Positions 33,448-42,055 of a stretch of DNA of 64,000 bases are shown here, piece after piece. Below the pieces are notes generated by a model. That model did not search any database. It was not told where the DNA came from and was given only the letters and a program-made list of their open reading frames with translations. Position 1 is the stretch's first letter. Every line of letters begins with the position of its first letter. The position numbers were made by a program, and so were the translations under genes. This stretch comes from Armatimonadota bacterium. Lineage in GTDB: Bacteria > Armatimonadota > Fimbriimonadia > Fimbriimonadales > Fimbriimonadaceae. The stretch lies in the NCBI GenBank assembly GCA_017303935.1, contig JAFLBD010000001.1, forward strand, positions 310,001 through 374,000, in the 5' to 3' direction.

Positions 33448-34434
33448 ATGAACCTATCACATTTTGTTGTTGGGACGGCATTGCTTGGCGCGATTGGCGC
33501 CGGAACAAAGGTCGCAGATCTGAAAGAAACGATCACTCCCAAAGGCCAATACACCGGATTAGAAGCGCACGAAACACATGCTTCAGCATCATTATTGGGT
33601 CAGTTTCGCACGAGTGTGAGCGGATGGCTATGGGTTCGAACGGATTTGTATTTGCACAACGGCGTTGAGATGCGACCGTTGACTGAAGCTGAAATAAATC
33701 TGGGACGAACCGGTGTCGGAAACAACGAGGGTGACCACTCAATCATGGACGACAGTAAGATCGTTACTGTCATTCCAAGCCGGGACCGCGATTTTAGAGG
33801 GATCTTTGGAGACATTGAGCGTGCCACTAAGGCGTACAAGGACATGACCAACCACAGTCACAATAATCCAAAACAAGCGCTTCCATTGTTTCGATTGATG
33901 ACGATTCTGGATCCGAATTTCGTGCCAGGCTGGTCTACCGGCGCGGCTGTTCTCGCCCTCGGGAAGGACAAGCCGTCGTATGTACGAGCCGTCGAATTTT
34001 TGAAAGAAGGGCTGGAACACAACCCGAAAAGTGTGAGCATTTGGAATCAGCTAGGATTCACCTACACGGCTCGGTTACACGATTATCCGAAAGCGACCCA
34101 TGCCTTTGAAGAGGCTGTGAAGAGCGGAGAAACAGTCCAATTGGCGATTCTCTCTGAGGATGACCAAGAATCCTTGCAGTATGCCTATCGCTGGCTCGCA
34201 ATGATGTATCGGGAAAGCGGTGACCTGAAGAACTATTACACGACCCTGAGAAAGGGGCTGAAGAAGTTTCCCGCCGATATCCCAATGGAGCGAATGTTGA
34301 ACCGGCCACCGCTTGTTTTGGCGCATCCAAAGGCTGCACCAACTGAGCTTGAGGCGAAGCCAAATCCAATCGAAGAAGAACATGCCCACGATGATCACGA
34401 AGATCACCATGGGCACGAACACCATTCGGATTGA
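33448..34434 (+). CDS. TPR-repeat protein with His-rich tail
   Basis: The 328-residue protein has a hydrophobic N-terminus (about residues 5-20) that may be a signal or anchor, a middle region with tetratricopeptide-like repeats (about residues 135-275: LFRLMTILDPNFVPGWSTGA, then LEHNPKSVSIWNQLGFTY and YAYRWLAMMYRESGDLKNYY), and a short acidic, histidine-rich tail (HAHDDHEDHHGHEHHSD). It starts 3 bases after the exporter membrane subunit, so it probably belongs to that operon and may help assembly or bind metal. No enzyme motif is seen. Confidence 0.78.
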   Translation: MNLSHFVVGTALLGAIGAGTKVADLKETITPKGQYTGLEAHETHASASLLGQFRTSVSGWLWVRTDLYLHNGVEMRPLTEAEINLGRTGVGNNEGDHSIMDDSKIVTVIPSRDRDFRGIFGDIERATKAYKDMTNHSHNNPKQALPLFRLMTILDPNFVPGWSTGAAVLALGKDKPSYVRAVEFLKEGLEHNPKSVSIWNQLGFTYTARLHDYPKATHAFEEAVKSGETVQLAILSEDDQESLQYAYRWLAMMYRESGDLKNYYTTLRKGLKKFPADIPMERMLNRPPLVLAHPKAAPTELEAKPNPIEEEHAHDDHEDHHGHEHHSD

Positions 34435-34440
34435 CCGAGA

Positions 34441-36285
34441 TTATTGGTCGATGAGGCCGTAGTTCTGAACGACGAGATCGAAGTCGCCAGAGCCAATTTC
34501 TCCGTCGCCATCGAGATCGCCAAAGATCAACGCGAGCGGATCATTCGCCGCAGTATCACCGTAGTCAGCAACGACTGTATCAAAGTCGTTGCTACCGACT
34601 TCGCCGTCTTGGTCGATGTCGCCAGCGAGCAATGAGGCACTGACGGTTCCAGGTGATGTCGCGTTGTAAGAAGCTCGCAACGAGCGTCGCTCTTCAACCT
34701 TCACCGTGACCGCTCCGACCAAGAAAGTCTTGATCGTAAATTGGCCATTGTTGACCTTAACGGTGTAGTTCTCCGTTCCAGTGTTGTTGGAAACGGTTAC
34801 ATTCAGCTTGAGCAAGTTCATGTTGCCCATGAATCCTGGATAGTTGAGTGTTCCGTTGATAGTGTTTGGCTTCACGCCCAAAATTCCGTATCCATCAGAA
34901 AGCCCTGCGTGAACGTTTGTCGATCCGCCCGTAGCTCCATTTTGGTAGACGCTGATGTGCCCGCCCGAATCATCGGTGCAGATATCGTATCGACCCTTTG
35001 CTTCGGCGATGCTATAGACGAACGATGGATTCGTGATTCCGAATCTTTCGATACCATCTCGAGCAATCCCAGCTTGCATCACCACGCCCGTAGTAATGGA
35101 CCGAGAATCAAATCCGCCGATGTACATCCCTTCGCCCGAGGTCTCTGCACGTAGGAATGAGGGTTGGTTCGAGTTGTTGCCGATGACCGTGACGCCGCTA
35201 TTGCCCCACGCCAGGCTGGCTGGCCGAGAATAAAGCGGTGGAATCACGCGTTGTGCCTTGATAGCGTTCACGGATTGAGTGCCGGAATCGGTTTCGTAGC
35301 CGACAACATAGTATTCGTCATTGAACCTATCGTACGACGCACTTGCCGAGAGTACGATTCGCGGGGCAACGCTAAAGCAAGGGAGGCCATGAGTCACAAA
35401 TCGCACTGTTCCGTTCGACAAGACGTGTTGCAAATACGCGTTGCGTGGAGTCGAAGTGGTGTACCAAGCGCACACGAATCCTCCGACGTCATCAGGCTCG
35501 ATGGTTGGGAAGTAGCCGGTTTGGATTGAATAGGCATTCGTACCTCCAAAGAACGTGGTTGAACCTACCGCTGTGCTCCATTGCGGTACGAGCGACAAGT
35601 TGTACTTTTGACTTGCGAGCCATTTGGCAGAGGTGGACAATGTTCCGCCGGGCCGCATCCACATGGCCAAAATTTGATTGTCCGCCGAGGTTTCTAGGTC
35701 GGAGAGAACAAGATTACGGCTAGTTTCCGTGATGGTTGCTTGAACAGGCAAAATCGCACCAGATTCAGAAACCCGCTTAATGATGGGTGTCGCACCTTCA
35801 GTCCACCCAACAGCTAGGCTATTGTCGGCAAGGACGCAGACCTTAGGATTGTTCTTCGAGGCGGTTCCGCTGGAAAGCACCAGTCCGGTACCAAAGTCCA
35901 TCGTGCCATCAGGGCGAATTCGTTGGACTGTGATCTGGTTTGAGCCTGGTCGGTCGTCGTTGAAAATGACCACAGCTCGTCCTTGATTGTCGACGGCGAG
36001 ATCGTAGTCAACCGTTGACGAGAAGTTGCGGTCGGCAACAAGGACCCCGTCGGGCGTGAGTTGAGGTACGCCTTGATCGTTCAAAGCTTGGACATAAACG
36101 TCGTAACCGCTGACCCGGTTGTCGAACCAGCTCACCCATTGGGAGTGGTTGTTCGACCGAACTTTTGGTTGAATTTGGTCTCCGACTGCGCCTGAAACAG
36201 CGAATGGAGTGAAATCGTCATCGGGGTACTGGGCAAAACTGGCACTCGAAAGAAGAGCACAACTCAGAAAAAGAACTCGTCGCAT
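34441..36285 (-). CDS. Large secreted protein with C-terminal dockerin-like repeats
   Basis: The 614-residue protein has a signal peptide (MRRVLFLSCALLSSASFAQ). Most of it is beta-rich with many Asp and Gly, in a pattern that suggests a propeller (repeats such as WVSWFDNRVSGYDVYVQALN and VVIFNDDRPGSNQITVQRI). About residues 490-550 form an Ig-like module, and the last 60 hold two dockerin-like repeats: GDIDQDGEVGSNDFDTVVAD and GDLDGDGEIGSGDFDLVVQN. The repeats have the D-x-D-x-D-G calcium loop. It may be a cell-surface or secreted protein. It lies downstream of the subtilisin gene, separated by 60 bases with a possible hairpin. Confidence 0.85.
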   Translation of the reverse strand: MRRVLFLSCALLSSASFAQYPDDDFTPFAVSGAVGDQIQPKVRSNNHSQWVSWFDNRVSGYDVYVQALNDQGVPQLTPDGVLVADRNFSSTVDYDLAVDNQGRAVVIFNDDRPGSNQITVQRIRPDGTMDFGTGLVLSSGTASKNNPKVCVLADNSLAVGWTEGATPIIKRVSESGAILPVQATITETSRNLVLSDLETSADNQILAMWMRPGGTLSTSAKWLASQKYNLSLVPQWSTAVGSTTFFGGTNAYSIQTGYFPTIEPDDVGGFVCAWYTTSTPRNAYLQHVLSNGTVRFVTHGLPCFSVAPRIVLSASASYDRFNDEYYVVGYETDSGTQSVNAIKAQRVIPPLYSRPASLAWGNSGVTVIGNNSNQPSFLRAETSGEGMYIGGFDSRSITTGVVMQAGIARDGIERFGITNPSFVYSIAEAKGRYDICTDDSGGHISVYQNGATGGSTNVHAGLSDGYGILGVKPNTINGTLNYPGFMGNMNLLKLNVTVSNNTGTENYTVKVNNGQFTIKTFLVGAVTVKVEERRSLRASYNATSPGTVSASLLAGDIDQDGEVGSNDFDTVVADYGDTAANDPLALIFGDLDGDGEIGSGDFDLVVQNYGLIDQ

Positions 36286-36298
36286 AAAATTGACCTAC

Positions 36299-36322
36299 GG
36301 AATGGCGCTATCGCACCATTCC
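36299..36322 (-). terminator. Possible hairpin between the two secreted-protein genes
   Basis: GGAATGG (36299-36305) pairs with CCATTCC (36316-36322) around ten bases. It lies between the end of the subtilisin gene and the start of the next secreted protein gene on the same strand. There is no clear T-run, so it may be a weak attenuating terminator or a processing site. Confidence 0.35.
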
Positions 36323-36344
36323 ATTGTAAGCCAGAAATTCGCGA

Positions 36345-38756
36345 TTAGTTGTCGGCTAATCCAAAATTTGCGACGATTAGATCGAAGTCAGCTGAGCCGA
36401 CCTCGTCATCATCGTTAATATCGCCTTGACTTGGGGTTGCTGGGCTCAATCCGTAATTCGCAACAACGATATCGAAGTCCGTCGAACCGACCTCTCCGTC
36501 ATCGTTGATGTCACCGTTCACCAAAGTAACGACTCCCGTACTGGTGAAGAGATCGGTGAGTGCAGATGCACTTGGCGAAGGGAACACTTTTCTCAAGAAC
36601 GTGCCGAAATTGACCGCGAATCGGTAAGGCGGATCCACGTTCACAGGGGCAACCACTGTGAATGCTCCAGTGGTCGGATTTACGGAAGCGTTCGCGACTG
36701 CTCCAGCGATCGGCACCGAAGAGCTATTCAAGAACTGAACCGAAACCGTCGTTGGCCAAAGTCCGAGGAATCCGGGCGAACCCAGCGAGCCTGTGATTTC
36801 TGACCGAATCACGTTGCCGGTGACAGCGACGCCATATCCGATTGTTGAGCCTACATTGACCGTTGGTGCGCTCACTTTGACTTCGTAAGTTCCAGCTGGA
36901 CCGGAAACCCAGTTAACCACTTCAACCGAATTGATTGAATCGGGCGTGCCACCCGTAACGCTCGATCCACCCGAGAGCACGTTGCCGAAGTAATCGAATG
37001 AACCAAGCTTGACCGTGAGATTCGCGTCATTCACCGGCGCGCTAGCGGCCGAAACTGCAGCGGGATAGTCGGTGAATGCCATTGCGATTCGAAGAGGTTG
37101 ACCTGCGGTCACTACTTTGAACTTGAACGATTGGGTTTGTCCCTGGCTCGGGCCATTCATCCGGCGAACATCCTTAACAATCAGCTTCCGAGTTTCGCCA
37201 TTGAAGCTCAGCGCGTTGTCTAGGATTAACCGACCGAAGCCTTCTCGGGTCGAGGGCCAACCGCTCACGGAGGTGATGTCTTGACCGCCAGTAACGGCGA
37301 TGGCTCGGAGCAATGCTCCACTCGGAACAAAGCCAAAGTTTGCGTTTGGTAACCCGTCTGAGTGTCGGCCTTCTCGGAGGTACTGCCGGGCTAATCCAAG
37401 CGCGGCGGCTACTGCAGGAGTAGCCATGCTCGTCCCACTCAAGTTAATCACACCAGTAGTCGAACCAGCTTGCGAACTTGTGATCACGGCTCCAGGGGCA
37501 ACAATTTCCGGTTTGGTGCGGCCATCCGCTGTCGGTCCTAGTCCAGAAAAAGTAGAGAAAGAATCTTGGTCTGGATAATCTCGAACTGCGCCAACCGCGA
37601 GTTGATTTTTGGCGTTCTCAGGAATTTTGAGCACGTTGAGCAAATTGGTGATCGCGAACAGCACCAAGTTATCTTCGTTGTCATAGACAAAAGAATCGAT
37701 GCCTCGGCACATCCCGGTGTAAACGTTGGTTGAGTCATCACCCCAACTGTTGGTGTGAATGCGTGCGCCGACGCCTGCATGCGTCAAGAACGCGTTGTAA
37801 ATATCTGCTTCAACGTAAGCAGGTTCGATTGAGCAGGCGAATTTGCCTTGGTAGGCGGTGCCGCGTCGATCGTCGAAGACTCCGGCGTCCCCAGCCAAAA
37901 TTCCGGCCACGTGGGTTCCGTGCGTATTCAGTCCTAGCGTGCCGCCGTAATAAACAATCTTGCGGTGGCTCGGCCCGATTGGGTTAGTGTCCGAAAAGCT
38001 TGAATGGTTGACGTCCACTTTGCCATCGAGGATGCCAAATATCTCGCCCGTTCCAGTTAATCCTGCAGCGTACACAGGAGTGGAATTGAGGGTGTTGCTC
38101 TGCATCAACCACCGGACGGTATTGTTCCGGTCGACCAATTCGCTTGCCTCGTGAATGAACTGCACCGAATCGTACGATGCCAATGACGAGACTCGGGTTT
38201 GCGGAACGGTGGCGATAAAAACGTACTGTGTGCCATTCCAGTTTGAATGGAGTATGGATACTCCAGGCACAGCATCAAGTTCTGCACGCACAATCTCTGG
38301 GCTCGAATCGCGAGTCGCATAGATCGCGACTCTGACCAGTCCTTGATTTCGTTCGAAGATTCTCTGCTCAGACTTAAATGCGCGCGTTCCAATCGAGGGG
38401 TCTAACTTGAAAAATGGCGCAAAAACTGTCGCAGAGGTCACGCCTTCGACCTTCATTGCCTCAGACGCTTTGCCTCGAACTAGCCATGAGTTTTCGGGCA
38501 GGTATTCAAGCACTTCAAATCCTGCATCTTTCAATCGCAACTGAAGGGTCTGATTGAGGGTGCCGTCTGCTTGTACGATGGTCAGTCCGCCGTCGTGATC
38601 GCTGCCCTTCAACCCTACCGGAATCGATAATGAGCTGACTCCAGGTTCAAACGTTCCAGCGACCAGCCGAACCGGAGAGCTCCAGCCGCCTGCCGCTAGT
38701 CCGGAGGCCAAGATAAATGCAAAGAACCGAGTGCTCATGGATACGTTTTTAGACAT
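36345..38756 (-). CDS. Subtilisin-like (S8) protease with dockerin-like tail
   Basis: The 803-residue secreted protease has an N-terminal signal (about residues 7-27) and a propeptide-like region to about residue 230. The S8 catalytic triad is visible: Asp244 in GILDGKVDVNH, His279 in THGTHVAGILAG and Ser443 in NLSGTSMATPAVAA. After the catalytic domain come a beta-sandwich, an Ig-like module and two C-terminal dockerin-like repeats (GDINDDGEVGSTDFDIVVAN and GDINDDDEVGSADFDLIVAN). The Asp motif reads LDGKVD in place of the common LDTGVD. An ATG at 38738 is an alternative start. A 14-base palindrome (38766-38779) lies 9 bases upstream. Confidence 0.92.
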   Translation of the reverse strand: MSKNVSMSTRFFAFILASGLAAGGWSSPVRLVAGTFEPGVSSLSIPVGLKGSDHDGGLTIVQADGTLNQTLQLRLKDAGFEVLEYLPENSWLVRGKASEAMKVEGVTSATVFAPFFKLDPSIGTRAFKSEQRIFERNQGLVRVAIYATRDSSPEIVRAELDAVPGVSILHSNWNGTQYVFIATVPQTRVSSLASYDSVQFIHEASELVDRNNTVRWLMQSNTLNSTPVYAAGLTGTGEIFGILDGKVDVNHSSFSDTNPIGPSHRKIVYYGGTLGLNTHGTHVAGILAGDAGVFDDRRGTAYQGKFACSIEPAYVEADIYNAFLTHAGVGARIHTNSWGDDSTNVYTGMCRGIDSFVYDNEDNLVLFAITNLLNVLKIPENAKNQLAVGAVRDYPDQDSFSTFSGLGPTADGRTKPEIVAPGAVITSSQAGSTTGVINLSGTSMATPAVAAALGLARQYLREGRHSDGLPNANFGFVPSGALLRAIAVTGGQDITSVSGWPSTREGFGRLILDNALSFNGETRKLIVKDVRRMNGPSQGQTQSFKFKVVTAGQPLRIAMAFTDYPAAVSAASAPVNDANLTVKLGSFDYFGNVLSGGSSVTGGTPDSINSVEVVNWVSGPAGTYEVKVSAPTVNVGSTIGYGVAVTGNVIRSEITGSLGSPGFLGLWPTTVSVQFLNSSSVPIAGAVANASVNPTTGAFTVVAPVNVDPPYRFAVNFGTFLRKVFPSPSASALTDLFTSTGVVTLVNGDINDDGEVGSTDFDIVVANYGLSPATPSQGDINDDDEVGSADFDLIVANFGLADN

Positions 38757-38765
38757 TGGAGAATC

Positions 38766-38779
38766 GGCGAACGTTCGCC
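38766..38779. promoter_or_regulatory. Perfect 14-base palindrome before the subtilisin gene
   Basis: GGCGAACGTTCGCC is its own reverse complement and lies 9 bases upstream of the subtilisin ATG, in the short region shared with the gyrA end. Its position fits an operator for a dimeric regulator. No such regulator is encoded nearby. Confidence 0.4.
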
Positions 38780-38831
38780 TGACACCAATCTACAAGCAAT
38801 TGTTGTGCCAAGCCTAGTAGAAAATACAGCG

Positions 38832-38861
38832 CGGCCCCAAAATCTAGCGATTTCAGGGCCG
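38832..38861 (-). terminator. Terminator of gyrA
   Basis: A 13-base-pair stem (38832-38844 with 38849-38861, two of the pairs G-U on the minus-strand RNA) closes a four-base loop, 14 bases beyond the gyrA stop. The tail after the stem on the minus strand (CGCTGTATTTTCT) is only weakly T-rich. Confidence 0.6.
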
Positions 38862-38875
38862 AATGGTGACGAGTC

Positions 38876-41371
38876 TTAGGCTTCAGATTCCGGGCCGACC
38901 GGTTCGTCTGAACCTTCGACGCCGTCCAAATCTCCGTCATCAGCTTCCTTCACGACGCGGGCAAGCGAGATCACATGATCATTCGCCGCGAGTGAAATGA
39001 GCTTGACGCCTTGCGCAACTCGACCGGTGAGGCGAATATCCTTCACCTTCATTCGAATCGCCTTGCCAGAGACCGTCATCAGCAACAGCTTGTCGTCTTC
39101 GTCCACGACTTCCGCACCAACGATGTGTCCCGTTTTATCGGTGACATTCATGGTGAGGATGCCGCTACCGCCGCGGCCCTGTACGCGATATTCTTCGCAC
39201 AAGGTTCGCTTTCCGTAGCCGTTCGAACCGACCACGAGCAAGCTAGCCGCATCGCGCACGATTCCGCAGGCAACGACGCAGTCATCCGGATTACCTTCTT
39301 TGAATCGAACCGCCTTTACACCGCCGGCGGCTCGGCCACGGCCTCTTGCTTCGGTTTCGTGGAAGCGGATGGACTGACCTTCTCGGGTCACGAGCAAGAC
39401 GTCGTCTTGGCCGCTGGTCTTGAGCACCCATCGCAAGTCGTCGCCTTCTTCGATATCAAACGCGATCAAACCGTTCGAGCGAATATTGCCAAACGCAGAC
39501 ATTTCTGTTCGCTTGATTTCGCCCATCTTGGTGATCATCGTAAGGAAGCCAGGATCCTTGATGTCCTTCACGCTCACGGTCGCCGTCACTGATTCTTCGC
39601 TTTCGATGGCGATGTAATTGATGACCGGCATGCCCTTGGCATATCGTCCAGTTTCTGGAATATCGTAAGCCCGCAGTCGGTACACCCGTCCTCGGTTCGT
39701 GAAGAAGAGGATGTAGTGATGTGTGTTCACCTGGAAGAGGTGCGCCGGTTCATCATCGGCCTTGAGCGTATTGCTGACACCCTTTCCGCCGCGCTTTTGC
39801 TGGCGATAAGCGTCAATGCTCACTCGCTTGATGTAGCCGTCTCGGCTGATGCTGATGATCGCTTCTTCTTCTGGGATGAGGTCTTCGTCGCTGAAGTCGC
39901 CGGCCTCTCGGGCGATGATCTTTGTTCGCCGTTCATCGCCAAACTTGTCTCGCAGCAAGATCAATTCTTGTTCGATTTCCCGTTGCAGTCGCATTGGGTC
40001 GCTCAAGATGTCCATGAGGTTTTGAACGCGAAGGATGCACTCCTTGAATTCTTGCTCCAGCTTGGATTGTTCCAACTGGGTGAGTCGGCGCAGTGGCATC
40101 GCCAGAACAGCGTTTGCCTGCAATGGCGACATGCTGAATTCGCGCACCAACGCAACACGCGCCACGTTCGGATCGGCTGAGCTGCGGATCGTTTTGATGA
40201 TGTCGTCCAGGAACCGGCGAGCGATCTGATACCCTTCGTTGAGATGGACTTCTTCGAGGGCTCTGTACAGTTCGTACTTGGTCTTTCGCTCGATGACATC
40301 TTTGCGGTGCTTGAGATGCTCGTCGAGAAGCAATAGGATTGGCGCGGTGCGCGGTGCTCCATCAACAAGCGAGAGCATGATGGTGCCGAACGTGGTGCGC
40401 AATTGCGTGTGCTTCAGCAAGTAGTTGAGCGCCTTGTTCGGATTGACATCGCGCCGAATTTCGACTTCAACTCGCATTCCGCGCTTGTCGCTAAAGTCGT
40501 CCACGCGGAGGATGCCGTCGAACTTTCGATCCTTGGCAATCACCGCAATCGACTTGATCAAATTCTCTTTGTTGACCTGGTATGGAAGCTCTGTGATGAC
40601 GATGAGCGACTTGCCCATTTCGCCAGGCTCGATCATGGTCTTTGCCTGCATGACGATGCTGCCGCGACCTGTGTTGTAGGCATTCTTGATGCCTTGCGCG
40701 CCCATGATGATTCCGTAGGTCGGGAAGTCCGGACCCGGCATCAATTCCATCACTTCTTCGACCGTGCATTCTGGATTTTCGAGCCGCATCAAGAGTGCAT
40801 TGCAGACCTCGGTCAAGTTGTGTGGTGGCAGGTTGGTCGCCATACCCACAGCAATGCCTTGGTTACCGTTACAGATCAGGTTCGGGAATTTGCCAGGGAG
40901 CACCATCGGCTCCTTGGTGTTGTTCGCATAGTTATCCGCCCAATCAATCGTTTCCTTTTCTAGGTCTTCGAGGACCTGCATCGCGATTGGGGTCAATCGG
41001 CATTCGGTATATCGCATCGCAGCCGGCGAGTCGCCGTCGACGGATCCAAAGTTGCCTTGACCATCGATCAACGGGTATCGCAAGCTCCACGACTGTGCCA
41101 TTCGAACGAGAGTGGGGTAGATCACTTGCTCGCCGTGGGGGTGGTACTTCGCCATGGTTTCGCCGCAGACGGCAGCGCACTTGGAATACCCCTCTTCTGG
41201 CGTCAAGTTCATCTGCCGCATGGCATACAGAATTCGGCGCTGGACAGGCTTGAGGCCATCGCGGACGTCGGGCAGAGCGCGGGCAATGATGACCGACATC
41301 GCGTAGTTCACATAACTACGGCTAAGCTCGTCTTCGACGTTTATGCTTTCAAGGGAAAAATCTTCAGACAT
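38876..41371 (-). CDS. gyrA: DNA gyrase subunit A
   Basis: GyrA cuts and rejoins DNA during supercoiling. The 831-residue protein has the active-site tyrosine at 121 (AAMRYTECRL), the conserved N-terminus (DVRDGLKPVQRRILYAM), a tower and coiled-coil region, and a C-terminal pinwheel with the GyrA box as QQKRGGKGV, which separates it from ParC. In the quinolone pocket, the positions matching E. coli Ser83 and Asp87 are Gln82 and Pro86 (HPHGEQVIYP). The C-terminus is acidic. gyrB is not adjacent. Confidence 0.96.
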   Translation of the reverse strand: MSEDFSLESINVEDELSRSYVNYAMSVIIARALPDVRDGLKPVQRRILYAMRQMNLTPEEGYSKCAAVCGETMAKYHPHGEQVIYPTLVRMAQSWSLRYPLIDGQGNFGSVDGDSPAAMRYTECRLTPIAMQVLEDLEKETIDWADNYANNTKEPMVLPGKFPNLICNGNQGIAVGMATNLPPHNLTEVCNALLMRLENPECTVEEVMELMPGPDFPTYGIIMGAQGIKNAYNTGRGSIVMQAKTMIEPGEMGKSLIVITELPYQVNKENLIKSIAVIAKDRKFDGILRVDDFSDKRGMRVEVEIRRDVNPNKALNYLLKHTQLRTTFGTIMLSLVDGAPRTAPILLLLDEHLKHRKDVIERKTKYELYRALEEVHLNEGYQIARRFLDDIIKTIRSSADPNVARVALVREFSMSPLQANAVLAMPLRRLTQLEQSKLEQEFKECILRVQNLMDILSDPMRLQREIEQELILLRDKFGDERRTKIIAREAGDFSDEDLIPEEEAIISISRDGYIKRVSIDAYRQQKRGGKGVSNTLKADDEPAHLFQVNTHHYILFFTNRGRVYRLRAYDIPETGRYAKGMPVINYIAIESEESVTATVSVKDIKDPGFLTMITKMGEIKRTEMSAFGNIRSNGLIAFDIEEGDDLRWVLKTSGQDDVLLVTREGQSIRFHETEARGRGRAAGGVKAVRFKEGNPDDCVVACGIVRDAASLLVVGSNGYGKRTLCEEYRVQGRGGSGILTMNVTDKTGHIVGAEVVDEDDKLLLMTVSGKAIRMKVKDIRLTGRVAQGVKLISLAANDHVISLARVVKEADDGDLDGVEGSDEPVGPESEA

Positions 41372-41468
41372 GAGGAGAAACCGGTGGGTCTTTCAGAACA
41401 AACGAGCCGAATTCCGGCCCGCAATTTCAACCTAAATTGTACCTAATGAAGGGACGATTCAACCGAGA

Positions 41469-42050
41469 TTATTGGAGCACGGCTTTGCGGATGATGTCGC
41501 GATTTACAGTGCTTTGGGCGCCAACCAGTTTGGCTTCGCGGTCAACAACGACAAAAGTGGGGACTCCGCCAATGGACCACTCTTTGGCAAGGCGGTCTCC
41601 GTAACAAGCCATCGGGATGGAAAGCGAATAGTCTTTGGCGGCGTTTGAAGCAGCGTTTGCGCTTGATTCAAACATTTGGGTCTCTGAGGCGCCGGGGGTG
41701 GTGTTCTCGAAAACGTTCACCGCGATCACGTTGGTCTTGCCTTTGGATTCCTTAGTAGCTTGATCAAAATCACGTAGATGCTCAGTACTGGATTGATCCC
41801 ACGAGGCCCAAAAGTACAAGATTATTCTATCGTACTTGCTGAAATCTATTTGAATCGATTCCCGGCTCGCGGCGGTGAGGGAGTTCAATTTAAGCGGGAT
41901 TCCTGGGTTGCCGAACACGTTGATGCTCGATTCTGCTGGCTGTTGAACCGATGGTTCCACTTTTGTCCCCTTTGAAATCTCGGATGAAGTCGAATTACAG
42001 CCGATTGCCAATCCGGAGAGCAAAATCATGGCGAGCCTAGTAACCTTCAT
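41469..42050 (-). CDS. TlpA/thioredoxin-like lipoprotein without the CxxC pair
   Basis: The 193-residue protein has a lipoprotein signal (MKVTRLAMILLSGLAIGC; lipobox AIGC) and a thioredoxin-like fold: IILYFWASWDQSSTEHLRDF at the active-site position, then IAVNVFE and the cis-proline strand GGVPTFVVVDREAK. In TlpA proteins WCxxC should follow the first strand; here it is WASWDQSS, so the thiol pair is missing and no disulfide chemistry is expected. A single other Cys (MACYGD) lies in the middle. It is divergent from the membrane protein gene, with 5 bases between start codons. Confidence 0.8.
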   Translation of the reverse strand: MKVTRLAMILLSGLAIGCNSTSSEISKGTKVEPSVQQPAESSINVFGNPGIPLKLNSLTAASRESIQIDFSKYDRIILYFWASWDQSSTEHLRDFDQATKESKGKTNVIAVNVFENTTPGASETQMFESSANAASNAAKDYSLSIPMACYGDRLAKEWSIGGVPTFVVVDREAKLVGAQSTVNRDIIRKAVLQ

Positions 42051-42055
42051 CAATC

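Noticed and set aside
36358-36510. Tandem DNA similarity at the end of the subtilisin gene, also seen at 34441-34620 and 55490-55640
   Set aside because: Explained by the repeated dockerin-like coding units, not by a mobile or regulatory repeat.
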